From the NCBI GenBank assembly GCA_944336975.1, contig CALVLH010000008.1, positions 17,133 to 81,132 on the forward strand: 64,000 nt of DNA, in the 5' to 3' direction. This document shows, in pieces, positions 1-8,804 of this stretch. The notes beneath the pieces were generated by a model that searched no databases, had not been told where the DNA came from, and saw nothing but the letters and a program-made list of their open reading frames with translations. Numbering within the stretch: the first letter of the stretch is position 1; each line of letters begins with the position of its first letter. Origin of the DNA: an uncultured Clostridia bacterium. GTDB lineage: Bacteria; Bacillota; Clostridia; Christensenellales; Borkfalkiaceae. The position numbers and the translations under genes are program-made.

Positions 1-131
1 ATCCCCTCGCCGATAAACGCGTCGTAACTGTCCTTCTGGATCTCTACGAGATTGGGAATGTCGATGACTTCGTTGATTCTGCCGAACTTTCTTCTTTCGG
101 TTTTACCGTACTTTTGGATGGGTAAGTTCAT
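1..131 (-). CDS. rpoB: RNA polymerase beta subunit, N-terminal fragment
   Basis: Only the first 43 codons lie in the window; the gene runs off the left edge. The N terminus (MNLPIQKYGKTERRKFGRIN and then a VIDIPNLVEIQKDSYDAFI-like stretch) matches the start of bacterial RpoB, the catalytic beta subunit of RNA polymerase. The ATG at 131 is preceded by an AAGGAG about 13 nt upstream. A strong promoter lies about 230 bp upstream, so rpoB is transcribed from its own promoter here, divergently from rqcP. Identification rests on a short but characteristic stretch. Confidence 0.85.
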   Translation of the reverse strand, partial: MNLPIQKYGKTERRKFGRINEVIDIPNLVEIQKDSYDAFIGEG

Positions 132-238
132 CGGTCAATTTTAACTCCTTTTTTCGTTGTTATCATTGGCGATCTACCGAGTATATCTTTTCATCGATAA
201 AAATCGAAATGTTCTTTTGAAATTTTCTTTTTCTCCCC

Positions 239-267
239 TTTACTTTCGCGCACGGATACGCTATAAT
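239..267 (+). promoter_or_regulatory. possible promoter for rqcP-ispDF
   Basis: TTTACT (239-244), 17-bp spacer and TATAAT (262-267), reading toward rqcP at 440. It lies inside the leader of the divergent rpoB transcript. If used, it gives a 5' leader of about 165 nt. The -35 is weak, so this is moderate support only. Confidence 0.4.
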
Positions 268-361
268 AGGAAGGAAAAAGCGGATTTTTCCGCCCGTTTT
301 GCCCCCGTTTCCGGCAAAATAGCGAAACTATCCAATCATAAACATAATGATACAGTATGTT

Positions 362-390
362 ATTATAAACCACGCGTGAAAAGATGTCAA
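362..390 (-). promoter_or_regulatory. promoter of rpoB
   Basis: Consensus sigma-A promoter on the minus strand: TTGACA (390-385), exactly 17 bp, TATAAT (367-362). The predicted start of transcription near 355 leaves a leader of about 220 nt before the rpoB ATG at 131. Confidence 0.8.
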
Positions 391-439
391 CCCTTTTTGC
401 GCGGCGAAAAAAATATTTTTCTTTTTTCGGGAGAAACAG

Positions 440-682
440 ATGAGAATCGACAAATTTTTGAAAATATCCCGCATCTTAAAACGGCGCACGCTGGCGCAGG
501 AAGCGTGCAACAAGGGCAAGATCGTCGTCAACGGGAAGGAGGTCAAGCCCGCCTACCGCGTGAAGGTGGGCGACGTCGTGGAACTGCAATACACGTCGGG
601 CACCGTGCGCTTCCGCGTGAAAGAACTGCGCGAGTTCGTCAAAAAGGACGACGCGCAGTCGCTCTTCGAGATCCTGCCGTGA
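440..682 (+). CDS. rqcP: S4-domain RNA-binding protein RqcP (YabO family)
   Basis: An 80-residue protein that is essentially one S4 RNA-binding domain. It starts MRIDKFLKISRILKRRTLAQ and continues with the GKIVVNGKEVKPAYRVKVGD loop typical of the Hsp15/RqcP group. In Bacillus subtilis RqcP works with RqcH on stalled 50S subunits in ribosome quality control; that role is inferred by family. The stop overlaps the GTG start of ispDF by four bases, so the two are translationally coupled. Length is close to the family norm of about 85 residues. Confidence 0.85.
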   Translation: MRIDKFLKISRILKRRTLAQEACNKGKIVVNGKEVKPAYRVKVGDVVELQYTSGTVRFRVKELREFVKKDDAQSLFEILP

Positions 683-1779
683 TCAGCGTCATCGTCTGCG
701 CCGCGGGCAGAGGCGCGCGCGCGGGATTTTCCCGCAACAAACTGCTCGAAGAATGTAACGGACTTCCCCTTCTCGCGCATACCCTTTCCGCCTTTTCGGG
801 GCAGGCGGACGAGATCCTCGTGACCTGTTCCGAAGAGGACGAGGCGGCGATCGGAGCGATCATCCGCACTTTCCCTCACGCCCGCACGGTGCGCGGCGGA
901 GCGACGCGCGGAGAAAGCGTGAAAAATGCGCTCGCCGCGGTCAGGGGCGAGATCGTGCTCGTACACGACGGCGCCCGCCCCTTCGTTTCCCCGAAAGTGA
1001 TCGGCGACTGCATCGAGAGCGTGCGCGCCTTCGGAAGCGGCGTATGCGCCCTTCCCGCGACGGATACGACCGTCATCGCGCGGGACGGGCAGATCGTCTC
1101 CACGCCCGACCGCGAAGAGGTGTTCACCGTGCAGACGCCGCAGGGATTTTATACCGAGGAACTGCGCCTTGCATACGAGCGCGCAGGGGAGCGCGTCTTT
1201 ACCGACGAAAGCTCGCTCTTTGCGGCGTATGTGCGCCCGCCCCGCCTGTTCCCGGGCGACCGCGCCAACCGCAAACTCACCTATCCCGAGGACTTCCGCT
1301 TTGCCGAACGCGTCGGCTTCGGCGTCGACACGCACGCATTCGGAGAAGGCGACCATATCCTGCTCGGCGGGGTGAAGATCCCCTCGGAGCGCGGGCTCAT
1401 CGCGCACAGCGACGGCGACGTGCTCGCCCACGCGGTGACGGACGCCCTTCTCTCGGCGGCGGGACTCAAAGACATCGGCACTTATTTCCCCGACACCGAT
1501 CCCGCCTATGCGGGCGCGGACAGTATGCAACTGCTCGGGACCGCCCTCACCCTTGCGGAGGAGAAGGGATACCGCGTAAAGAATCTCTCCGTTTCCGTAC
1601 TCGCGGAAACGCCCCGCCTCGCGCCCTATATCGACGCGATCCGCGCCTCCCTCGCTTCCGCGCTCTCCCTTCCGCCCGACGGCGCCGCCGTCGCCGCGGG
1701 GACCAACGAGAAGCTCGGATATGTGGGCGAAGGCAAGGGGATCACCGTATACGCGATGCTGCTTTTATGCGGGAAATGA
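679..1779 (+). CDS. ispDF: bifunctional IspD-IspF (MEP isoprenoid pathway)
   Basis: A 366-residue fusion for the methylerythritol phosphate route to isoprenoids. Residues 1 to about 210 are IspD (2-C-methyl-D-erythritol 4-phosphate cytidylyltransferase), with the nucleotide-binding AAGRGARAGFSRNK, VHDGARPF (about 94-101) and QTPQGF (about 152-157). Residues from about 212 are IspF (2,4-cyclodiphosphate synthase), with the metal-binding GVDTHAF and HSDGD (about 243). The GTG start at 679 is chosen because it gives the canonical IspD N terminus and a GTGA overlap with rqcP. The same frame stays open far upstream to 157, which is not coding. The intermediate IspE step is not in the window. Confidence 0.93.
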   Translation: MISVIVCAAGRGARAGFSRNKLLEECNGLPLLAHTLSAFSGQADEILVTCSEEDEAAIGAIIRTFPHARTVRGGATRGESVKNALAAVRGEIVLVHDGARPFVSPKVIGDCIESVRAFGSGVCALPATDTTVIARDGQIVSTPDREEVFTVQTPQGFYTEELRLAYERAGERVFTDESSLFAAYVRPPRLFPGDRANRKLTYPEDFRFAERVGFGVDTHAFGEGDHILLGGVKIPSERGLIAHSDGDVLAHAVTDALLSAAGLKDIGTYFPDTDPAYAGADSMQLLGTALTLAEEKGYRVKNLSVSVLAETPRLAPYIDAIRASLASALSLPPDGAAVAAGTNEKLGYVGEGKGITVYAMLLLCGK

Positions 1780-1859
1780 TTTTCCCGCCCCTCCTCGGGC
1801 GCCTGCGCCCGCTCGCATCCCGACCAATCCGACGGAAAATTCATCATAAGGAAACCGAT

Positions 1860-3251
1860 ATGGCGAAAACGACCACACAATTCGTATGCACGGAATGCGG
1901 CTACGCTTCCCCGAAATGGCTGGGGCGGTGCCCTTCCTGCGGCAAATTCAACTCGATGGCGGAAGAAGCCGTCGCGCCCGCGGCGCCCGCGAAAGGGACG
2001 GCGGCAAGGCGCTCCTCCCGCCCCGTTCCCCTCTCGCAGGTGCAGTTCGAAAAATACGAGCGCGTATCCAGCGGCATTCCCGAACTGGACGTCGTGCTCG
2101 GCGGCGGGATCGTGCGCGGCTCGCTCGTGCTCATCGGCGGCGATCCGGGCATCGGCAAATCCACTCTTTTGACGCAGGTCGCGGCGCATCTCGCGCGCGA
2201 ACATAAAGTACTGTATCTCTCCGCGGAGGAAAGCTGTTCACAGGTCAAGCTCCGCTGCGAACGATTACACCTTTCTTCCGATTCCCTGCTCCTGCTCAAC
2301 GAGACCTGCATCGACGACGCGGAAGAAGCGTTCGCGGAAGCGGAATACGTCGTCATCGACTCCGTTCAGGCGGTCTATACGCAATCGCTCTCCTCGGCGG
2401 CGGGCAGCGTGGGACAGGTGCGCGAATGCGCGAGCAAACTCATGCGCATCGCCAAGAGCCGCGGGATCACCTTCTTCATCGTAGGACACGTCACCAAGGA
2501 AGGCACGCTCGCGGGGCCGAAGGTGCTCGAACACATCATGGACACCGTCCTCTACTTCGAAGGCGAGCGCACGGAGAATTTCAAGATCCTGCGCGCCGTC
2601 AAAAACCGCTTCGGCTCGGTGCAGGAAGTGGGCGTATTCGAGATGACGGACGAAGGCATCTTCGGTGTGAGCGATTATTCGGGATTGTTCCTCTCGGACA
2701 GCCGCGGCGAAGCGGCGGGCGCGGTCGTCACGCCCAGCGAGACGGGCAACCGCTGCATGATGGTGGAGATCCAGACGCTGATGGCAAAGACGGCGTACGG
2801 ACTGCCCCGCCGTATGCCGCTCGGCGTGGATTTCAACAAACTCGTGCTCCTCATCGCCGTGCTGGAAAAGCGGTGCGGCATCCCCCTCGGCACGCAGGAT
2901 ATCTATCTCAACGCGATGGGCGGGATACGGCTGAACGAGCCGAGCGTCGATCTCGCGATCTGCGCGGCGCTCGCGAGCGCGGAACGCATGATCCCCGTCG
3001 ACAAATATACGGCGGTCTTCGGCGAAGTGGGTCTCACGGGCGAGGTGCGCGGCGTGAGCTATGCGGACAAGCGCGTGAACGAATGCCTGAAAATGGGATT
3101 CCGCCGCGTCGTCCTGCCCGAGAAGAACGCGAAACAGTGCGAAAAGTTCGCGGGAAAGATCGAACTCGTCCCCGTCCGCTATGTGAGCCAAATGGTCAGA
3201 GCGCTCTTCCCGTCCCGAAAGCCGACCGCGCCCGTGACAGACGCGGACTGA
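1860..3251 (+). CDS. radA: DNA repair protein RadA
   Basis: A 463-residue RecA-like ATPase that promotes branch migration in recombination. It has an N-terminal zinc finger (C10, C13, C24, C27 in VCTECGYASPKWLGRCPSCG), Walker A GGDPGIGKS (93-101), the RadA-specific KNRFG motif (in KNRFGSVQEVG) and a C-terminal Lon-protease-like domain with GGIRLNEPSVDLAI. Length is normal. The ATG at 1860 follows AAGGAAACCGAT. It lies 80 bp after ispDF and is probably cotranscribed. A strong hairpin terminator follows at 3422-3458. Confidence 0.96.
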   Translation: MAKTTTQFVCTECGYASPKWLGRCPSCGKFNSMAEEAVAPAAPAKGTAARRSSRPVPLSQVQFEKYERVSSGIPELDVVLGGGIVRGSLVLIGGDPGIGKSTLLTQVAAHLAREHKVLYLSAEESCSQVKLRCERLHLSSDSLLLLNETCIDDAEEAFAEAEYVVIDSVQAVYTQSLSSAAGSVGQVRECASKLMRIAKSRGITFFIVGHVTKEGTLAGPKVLEHIMDTVLYFEGERTENFKILRAVKNRFGSVQEVGVFEMTDEGIFGVSDYSGLFLSDSRGEAAGAVVTPSETGNRCMMVEIQTLMAKTAYGLPRRMPLGVDFNKLVLLIAVLEKRCGIPLGTQDIYLNAMGGIRLNEPSVDLAICAALASAERMIPVDKYTAVFGEVGLTGEVRGVSYADKRVNECLKMGFRRVVLPEKNAKQCEKFAGKIELVPVRYVSQMVRALFPSRKPTAPVTDAD

Positions 3252-3380
3252 CAGAGCGCAGAGCAAGACAGAACGGCAGTCAGACCGCGCTGAGATCGCG
3301 GAAAAGCCGACAGACAACAACGTCGGCAGAAAGATCGGAATCGCCGATACACGGCAAACGATAGCGTAAAAAGAACGGAA

Positions 3381-3413
3381 TTGCCGATACGCGGAACATA
3401 AACGTATCGGCAA
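3381..3413. repeat. 11-bp inverted repeat after radA
   Basis: TTGCCGATACG (3381-3391) and CGTATCGGCAA (3403-3413) form a perfect 11-bp stem with an 11-nt loop, just before the main terminator. A similar half-site (GAATCGCCGATACACGG) occurs near 3340. No T-run follows, so it may be a processing or pausing hairpin. No function is assigned. Confidence 0.5.
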
Positions 3414-3415
3414 AG

Positions 3416-3458
3416 CAAAAAAGCGCGCCCGCGGCAGTTGCCGCGGGCGCGCTTTTTT
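3416..3458. terminator. bidirectional terminator between radA and the glycosyltransferase
   Basis: A perfect 15-bp stem (3422-3436 with 3439-3453) is flanked by AAAAAA on the left and TTTTTT on the right. It can therefore end transcription from both converging genes. Confidence 0.9.
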
Positions 3459-3482
3459 CTGTCTTGTTTCAACTCCGGACGC

Positions 3483-4991
3483 TTAGCTTTCCCCGTTTTC
3501 CGACGGACCCGATCGGTCGGGAGTTGCCCCGCCCTCGGACGCGTTTTCTTCGGTGGACTCTTTCCCGTCCGACAGGCGCGCTTCGTCGGAAGTGTCCTTC
3601 CCGTCGGGCAAAGTCCCCTCTTCCGCTTCCGTCTGCGCGGCTCCGCCGTCGTCCGTCCCTGCCGCAGGCAGTTCGCCGACGGGCGGCAGATCGCCCGTAT
3701 TGCGGCGGATCTTCGCCCATTTGGGTTTGCAGAAGAGCCCGATCGCCATCGTCACACAATAGACGACGGTAAAGACGGGAAACAATAACGCGCCCGAGAG
3801 CAGATCTCTGCGCCGCCGTGCGCCCATCTTTTTATAGTCGAGCAGGATAAGGAGCAATCCCTGCGCGATCCCCGCGAAGAGGAAGAGCACGCCGAGGCAG
3901 ATCCCGACGATCGCGAGGAGTTCGTAGAGCCCTGCGCCCGCCAGCCCCGCCGCCGCCATGTCCGCCGCCGTAAACATCCCGTTCGCGCCGAGATAGGCGA
4001 CCGCATAGATATAGTATGCGGGGATCCAGGTGCAAAGAAGCAGGCAGATGATGTTGAACAAATAAGTGAGGATCTGTTCGATGAAGGAAAACCGAAGCTG
4101 ACGGACGGAATTCCAGAGCATTTTCAGGGTATATTTCCCGAGCAGGCGCGCATTTCCCGCGGCGATGCGCTTGTTTCGGTTCATCGTGTCGCGGAAGGAA
4201 GACGGCAGGTCTTCATAGACGACGGCGTCTTCCACATAATGACAGCGGTGCCCTTCCAGCATCCTCTTGAAACAGAATTCGGTATCTTCGCAGATGCTCG
4301 TCGTATCGTCTCCGCCGATCGCGCGGATGATCTTCATATCCGTCATGGAGCCGGGACCGTTGACGTGCGCGTCCAGATGCAGGCGCTCGCGCACGCGGCT
4401 GGAAAAACGCGAATCGAAGATATAATACAGCCCGCACGCGCGGGTAAATTGGTTCTGCGTCATATTCAGCGCGGACTCGTACGGGCGGGCGATCTCCGCG
4501 CCGCTCGAAAACGCGTCGTTCATGAGATCGAGAAACTCGTCGTTGACGTGATTGTCTGCGTCCAGACGGACAGAAAAATCGTAATCGATCTCCGTCGCGA
4601 GGATATGTTCGTACGCGTGTTTGAGCGCATACGAGACGATATGATGCGCGGGATCGGGATCGTCGCACACGAGCACGGTCGCCCCCGCTTTGCGCGCGCG
4701 GGCGGCGGTGTCGTCGTCGCAGTTGTGCGCGACCACATACACGTCGAAGAGTTCTTTGGGATACGTCTGCTTTTCGTACAATAAACGCACGGTATTATAG
4801 ATGACGTCCGCTTCGTTGTGCGCGGGAATGACCACACAGATGCGGTGCTTTTTGTCGCTCTTTGGAAACTTCTTTTTGGGGAGCCAGAAGAGAAACATGA
4901 AGATAAACTGCATGATGAACGGGATCCCGATAAAGATCAGGACCACGTTGTTGATGATCGTCAGGACATTATATAATTCGACGTGCCACAT
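3483..4991 (-). CDS. membrane-bound family 2 glycosyltransferase
   Basis: About 502 residues. An N-terminal membrane helix (residues 8-36) precedes a cytosolic GT-A domain starting ICVVIPAHNEADVIYNT, with the metal-binding DAD triad at 144-146 (VRLDADNHV) and a later CEDTEFC acidic motif. Several C-terminal helices follow (about 280-420). The last 75 or so residues are a low-complexity acidic Ser/Glu/Asp/Gly tail, unusual for the family. The ATG at 4991 is preferred over the one 24 nt upstream because AAGGAG lies 7-8 nt before it. It probably makes a polysaccharide or glycolipid; the product is unknown. It follows the Fe-alcohol dehydrogenase gene by 62 bp. Confidence 0.85.
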   Translation of the reverse strand: MWHVELYNVLTIINNVVLIFIGIPFIMQFIFMFLFWLPKKKFPKSDKKHRICVVIPAHNEADVIYNTVRLLYEKQTYPKELFDVYVVAHNCDDDTAARARKAGATVLVCDDPDPAHHIVSYALKHAYEHILATEIDYDFSVRLDADNHVNDEFLDLMNDAFSSGAEIARPYESALNMTQNQFTRACGLYYIFDSRFSSRVRERLHLDAHVNGPGSMTDMKIIRAIGGDDTTSICEDTEFCFKRMLEGHRCHYVEDAVVYEDLPSSFRDTMNRNKRIAAGNARLLGKYTLKMLWNSVRQLRFSFIEQILTYLFNIICLLLCTWIPAYYIYAVAYLGANGMFTAADMAAAGLAGAGLYELLAIVGICLGVLFLFAGIAQGLLLILLDYKKMGARRRRDLLSGALLFPVFTVVYCVTMAIGLFCKPKWAKIRRNTGDLPPVGELPAAGTDDGGAAQTEAEEGTLPDGKDTSDEARLSDGKESTEENASEGGATPDRSGPSENGES

Positions 4992-5053
4992 CGGTCTTTC
5001 TCCTTGCGTTTTCAAAAACAGGCGCTTTCCGCTTCCGCGGAACCGCGCGGCGG

Positions 5054-6160
5054 TCAGACGCCGTATCCGAACGATCTGAGATACAATCTCTCCGCTTCCG
5101 CCTGCGTGGGTTCATACGCAGACTTTTTGATGTTCTTGTTCTGCATCGCGTGCGCCGCATATCCGACGAGCGTTTCGCGCGGGATCTCCTCTTTTTCCCC
5201 GATCAGCTCCGCAAGACAGGAACAGAAATTCTCCACGCTCCCGCATCCGCACGCCGACACGATCTTCTTCACCTGCGGAAGTCCCTTTTCTTCGCACAGG
5301 CGCAGCATCTCGCCGAGCAGAAGCCCGTTCGCCCTGCCGTGATCGATGTGATGAAAATAGGTGAGCGCATATCCCATGCCGTGCACCGCCGTCGTCCCCG
5401 ACTGCGCGATGGTCATGCCCGCCAGCGCGGACGCATACAGCAGTGCGTCGCGGTCGTCCGCCGTGAGCGTCTCGGCGTGCGCCTTGGGAAGAAGCGGATA
5501 GAGGATGCGCATACTCTCGCAGGCAAGCGCGTCGGAGATCGGCGTCGCGTTGCGGGAAAGCATCCCCTCCACCGCGTGAGAAAGCGCGTCCATGGCGGTA
5601 TTCACCGTCGTCGCACGGGAGAGCCCGTTCATATATTTCCCGTCCAGAAAAGCGTAAACGGGAAACATCGCGGGGCTCGTGATGCTCGTCTTGGTCTGCC
5701 CCTTATCGTTGGTGAGAATGGAATAGGGCGTGACCTCGCTGCCCGTGCCCGCCGTCGTGGGGACGTGCGCCATCGGGAGCGCTTCCGCGCGATACCCGCC
5801 CGCAAAGATCTCCTCATCCGTGCGCGGCTGGACGCAGAGCGTCGCGATCGCCTTCGCCGCGTCCATGGGAGATCCTCCCCCGATCGCGACGACGAAATCC
5901 GCACCCGCGCTTTCCAGCAGAGCGATCCCTTCGCGCACGCAGCCGACCGTGGGATTGGGCGTCACGCGGTCAAACAGAGTAAACCCCTGCCCGTTTTGTT
6001 CCAGCGCGGCGCACACGTCCGCGAGCGCGCCGTTTTTCGCCGAGCTTTTGCCCGTGACGATGAGCGCATGCGTCCCGAGCGTGCGGAGCGCGTCCGCGTG
6101 TTTTGCGATGCAATCCCTTCCGCAAAAGATCTTCGTCGGCATATAATATGTAAATTCCAT
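5054..6160 (-). CDS. iron-containing (type III) alcohol dehydrogenase
   Basis: A 368-residue NAD(P)-dependent alcohol/aldehyde oxidoreductase. The dinucleotide-binding GGGSPMDAAKA is at about 94-104, and TTAGTGSEVTPY follows. The metal ligands expected for the family are present: D191 and H195 (MDALSHAVE), H260 (AVHGMGYAL) and H274 (HIDHG). The substrate cannot be told from sequence; ethanol, butanol or diol enzymes are all in this family. GGAGGG precedes the ATG. It sits 48 bp after trmB in a minus-strand series. Confidence 0.92.
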   Translation of the reverse strand: MEFTYYMPTKIFCGRDCIAKHADALRTLGTHALIVTGKSSAKNGALADVCAALEQNGQGFTLFDRVTPNPTVGCVREGIALLESAGADFVVAIGGGSPMDAAKAIATLCVQPRTDEEIFAGGYRAEALPMAHVPTTAGTGSEVTPYSILTNDKGQTKTSITSPAMFPVYAFLDGKYMNGLSRATTVNTAMDALSHAVEGMLSRNATPISDALACESMRILYPLLPKAHAETLTADDRDALLYASALAGMTIAQSGTTAVHGMGYALTYFHHIDHGRANGLLLGEMLRLCEEKGLPQVKKIVSACGCGSVENFCSCLAELIGEKEEIPRETLVGYAAHAMQNKNIKKSAYEPTQAEAERLYLRSFGYGV

Positions 6161-6208
6161 ACCGTTTTATCCCCTCCCCGAACGCGCCGTCCGATACGCG
6201 GCGTTTTT

Positions 6209-6895
6209 TTATTCCTCTCCCGTCCACGTCGCCACGGCGGCGTAGATAGGCAATCCCTGATCGGAAAAATGCTTTTCGTATTCGGTTACCACGTTGTCCG
6301 CGACGTACTCGCTCGCATGAAGATCGCGCGTGATCTCGGAACAGACGAACCCGTTCTCCGCAAACTGCTGCAAGGAGTATTCGAAAAACGCCTCGCTGTC
6401 CGTCTTCTGTCGGATGTCCCCGCCCTTTTTGAGCAACGCCTTGTAAATGGCGAGGAAGCGCGGCGACGTGAGCCGCTGTTTGACGTATCCCTGCTGAGGA
6501 AGCGGCGTGGAGAAATTGAGATAGATGCGCTCCACGCTCCCCTCGGGCAGATAACAGCATAAGATCTCGGCGGGCGTATTCAGAAACCGCACGTTGGGAA
6601 TGCGTTCTTCCTTGATCCGCTCCATCGCCGTGAGGATGACGTTGGAACAGACTTCCACCGCGATAAAATTGATCTCGGGATGCCGCTTTGCCATTTCCGC
6701 GACGAAACCGCCGTTCCCGCACCCCACTTCGAGATGGACGGGATTGCCGTTGCCGAACAGGTCGGAATAATCGACGAGCGCACGGAAGGTCTCCGCCGCC
6801 TCCTTGACATTGGGACAGGGCTTGCCGCGCGCGATCAAAAGATCCGCGCATGCCTGCATGCGCGGTTCGAGATTGCGTTTTTTATGCATCCTCAT
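6209..6895 (-). CDS. trmB: tRNA (guanine-N7)-methyltransferase TrmB, with altered motif
   Basis: 228 residues. The SAM-binding LEVGCGNGGFVAEMAKRHPE (55-74) and the flanking IAVEVCSN are typical of TrmB, which makes m7G46 in tRNA. The start at 6895 gives MRMHKKRN, like the usual MRMRxKP start, one base after the dut stop. The signature normally written as SDPWPKKRH reads STPLPQQGY at 129-137. The usual aspartate, tryptophan and basic residues are therefore replaced, although the following RLTSPRFL is kept. Activity may be altered, or this may be a clade variant. Identity as TrmB is still the best fit. Confidence 0.85.
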   Translation of the reverse strand: MRMHKKRNLEPRMQACADLLIARGKPCPNVKEAAETFRALVDYSDLFGNGNPVHLEVGCGNGGFVAEMAKRHPEINFIAVEVCSNVILTAMERIKEERIPNVRFLNTPAEILCCYLPEGSVERIYLNFSTPLPQQGYVKQRLTSPRFLAIYKALLKKGGDIRQKTDSEAFFEYSLQQFAENGFVCSEITRDLHASEYVADNVVTEYEKHFSDQGLPIYAAVATWTGEE

Positions 6896-6896
6896 G

Positions 6897-7334
6897 TTAC
6901 TGTTTCCCCGTAGAGCCGAAGCCGCCCTCACCCCGCACCGTCGCGGAAAGCTCTTCGCTCTCCGTAAACTCCGCGGTATAATAGGGTGCGACGATGAGCT
7001 GCGCGATGCGCTCTCCGTCCGCGATCGTCCTCGCCTCGACGCCGTGATTGTGCAGAGCGACTATGATCTCGCCGCGGTAATCGCAGTCGATCACGCCCAC
7101 TTTGTTCGCGGGCGCGAGATCGCGCTTGCAGGAAAGCCCGCTGCGCGCATAGACCAACCCTACCGTGCCCGCGGGCAGTTCTATCGCAATGCCCGTATGT
7201 ACGAATACCGTTTCGCCCGGCAGGATCTTCACTTCGCCGTCCGTGCAGGCATAGAGATCGGCGCCCGCCGCATAGGCGGAGCCGTAGGTGGGAAGATGCG
7301 CTTTTTCGCTGAGTTTTCTGACGTTCACGCGCAT
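6897..7334 (-). CDS. dut: dUTP diphosphatase
   Basis: A 145-residue trimeric dUTPase that hydrolyses dUTP to dUMP and keeps uracil out of DNA. All five family motifs are visible: AGADLYA, the substrate-binding YARSGLSCKRDLAP, GVIDCDYRGEI, GERIAQLIV and the C-terminal RGEGGFGSTG arm. Length is standard. It follows the FAD protein by 4 bp and is followed by trmB after one base, so the three form one operon. Confidence 0.95.
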   Translation of the reverse strand: MRVNVRKLSEKAHLPTYGSAYAAGADLYACTDGEVKILPGETVFVHTGIAIELPAGTVGLVYARSGLSCKRDLAPANKVGVIDCDYRGEIIVALHNHGVEARTIADGERIAQLIVAPYYTAEFTESEELSATVRGEGGFGSTGKQ

Positions 7335-7338
7335 AATC

Positions 7339-8742
7339 TTATTCCCTTTCCTCTTTGATGAGCTCGCGTCCCATGAGAACGCCCATGACGGACGCCATCA
7401 TCAGTCCGCGCGTCCAGCCGCTCGAATCTCCCAGGCAGTGCAGCCCTTTGACGTTCGTGTTGAAGTGTTCGTCCATCTTCACGCGGTTGGAATAGAATTT
7501 GAGTTCGGGCGAATAGAGCAGCGTTTCGTACGCCGCAAACCCGGGCACGACCTGATCCATCGCCTGGATGAACCCGATGATGTTGGTCATCGCGCGGTAA
7601 GGCATCCCCGCCGTGATGTCCCCCGCGACCGCGTCGGGAAGGGTGGGACGGAGATTGGAACGGGACAGCTCGTGCTGCCAGGTGCGCTTGCCTTCGAGGA
7701 TGTCGCCGAATTTCTGCACGAGGATCTTGCCCGCGCCCAGCATATTGGTGAGTTCCCCCACCTTCTGCGCATATTCGATGGGCTGATTGAAGGGCGTGGT
7801 GAAGTTATGCGAGCAGAGAATGGAAAGATTGGTATTCTGGCTTTTGAGGTCTTTATACGAATGCCCGTTGACGACGGCGAGATTGTTGTCGTAATTTTCC
7901 TGCGCGACGAACCCGCCCGGGTTCTGGCAGAAGGTACGCACCTTGTTGCAGAAGGGCTTGGGGTATCCGATGAGCTTGGACTCGTAGAGCACCTCGTTCA
8001 CCTTTTCCATGATCTCGTTGCGCACTTCCACGCGCACGCCGATGTCCACGGTGCCGGGCTCGTGCGCGATGTCGTGCTCCGCGCAGATCTTTTCCAGCCA
8101 GTCGGCGCCGCGGCGCCCCGTTGCGATGACGGTGTGTTTCGCGCGGATCTCGAGGCTCTCGCCTCCCTTGTGGATATAAACGCCCAGACAGCTGTCGCCG
8201 TCCAGAATGATATTGTCGCATTCGAAGCCGAAGAAGATCTCCACGCCGTTGATGAGCAGATACTGCTCGATCGCATAGTAAAGATCCTGCGCCTTTTCCG
8301 TGCCGAGGTGACGGATGGGACAGTCGACGAGTTTGAGCCCCGCCTTGATCGCGTTCTTGCGGATCTCCTTCTTCGCCTCTTCGTTGCCCAGCCCTTCGAT
8401 GTGCTGATCGGCGCCGAATTCGAGATAGATGGAATCGGTATAGCGGATGGTATCCTGCACGCGCTCCGCGCCGATGAGGTTGGGAAGATCGCCGCCCACT
8501 TCATAACTCAAAGAGAGCTTTCCGTCCGAGAACGCGCCCGCGCCCGAAAAGCCCGTCGTGATATGGCAATACGGTTTGCAGTTCACGCATTTTTGCGTGA
8601 CAGATTTGGGGCATTTGCGCTTTTCCACGGGCGCGCCCTTCTCCACCACCACGATCTTCTGCTTGCTTCCCTTTTTCAGCATCTCCATTGCGGTAAAGAT
8701 CCCCGCAGGGCCCGCGCCGACGATGACAACGTCACAATTCAT
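7339..8742 (-). CDS. COG2509-type FAD-dependent dehydrogenase
   Basis: 467 residues. The N-terminal Rossmann fingerprint VVIVGAGPAGIFTAMEM binds FAD. A conserved cysteine-rich stretch follows (KCPKSVTQKCVNCKPYC, then GFSGAGAFSDGKL), then a second nucleotide-binding block (HTVIATGRRGADWL) and a C-terminal CLGDSSGWTRGLMMA that closes the FAD site. This is the widespread uncharacterised FAD-dependent dehydrogenase family of Firmicutes. No substrate is known, and the cysteines suggest a metal or redox site (inference). It is first in the operon with dut and trmB. Confidence 0.88.
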   Translation of the reverse strand: MNCDVVIVGAGPAGIFTAMEMLKKGSKQKIVVVEKGAPVEKRKCPKSVTQKCVNCKPYCHITTGFSGAGAFSDGKLSLSYEVGGDLPNLIGAERVQDTIRYTDSIYLEFGADQHIEGLGNEEAKKEIRKNAIKAGLKLVDCPIRHLGTEKAQDLYYAIEQYLLINGVEIFFGFECDNIILDGDSCLGVYIHKGGESLEIRAKHTVIATGRRGADWLEKICAEHDIAHEPGTVDIGVRVEVRNEIMEKVNEVLYESKLIGYPKPFCNKVRTFCQNPGGFVAQENYDNNLAVVNGHSYKDLKSQNTNLSILCSHNFTTPFNQPIEYAQKVGELTNMLGAGKILVQKFGDILEGKRTWQHELSRSNLRPTLPDAVAGDITAGMPYRAMTNIIGFIQAMDQVVPGFAAYETLLYSPELKFYSNRVKMDEHFNTNVKGLHCLGDSSGWTRGLMMASVMGVLMGRELIKEERE

Positions 8743-8775
8743 AACTTTATCCGTCCTTTTCTGACATACGGAAAC

Positions 8776-8804
8776 AGCATACTACAAACTTTTCGATTTG
8801 TCAA
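8776..8804 (-). promoter_or_regulatory. promoter of the FAD dehydrogenase-dut-trmB operon
   Basis: TTGACA (8804-8799), 17 bp, TATGCT (8781-8776) on the minus strand, about 35 bp before the ATG at 8742. Confidence 0.7.

Noticed and set aside
553-1530. Long minus-strand frame opposite ispDF
   Set aside because: Antisense shadow of a confidently identified enzyme; no start signal and no recognisable domain.
6185-6210. Short hairpin followed by T7 reading on the plus strand between trmB and the Fe-alcohol dehydrogenase
   Set aside because: The stem is only about five base pairs and no plus-strand gene precedes it; a functional terminator is not supported.
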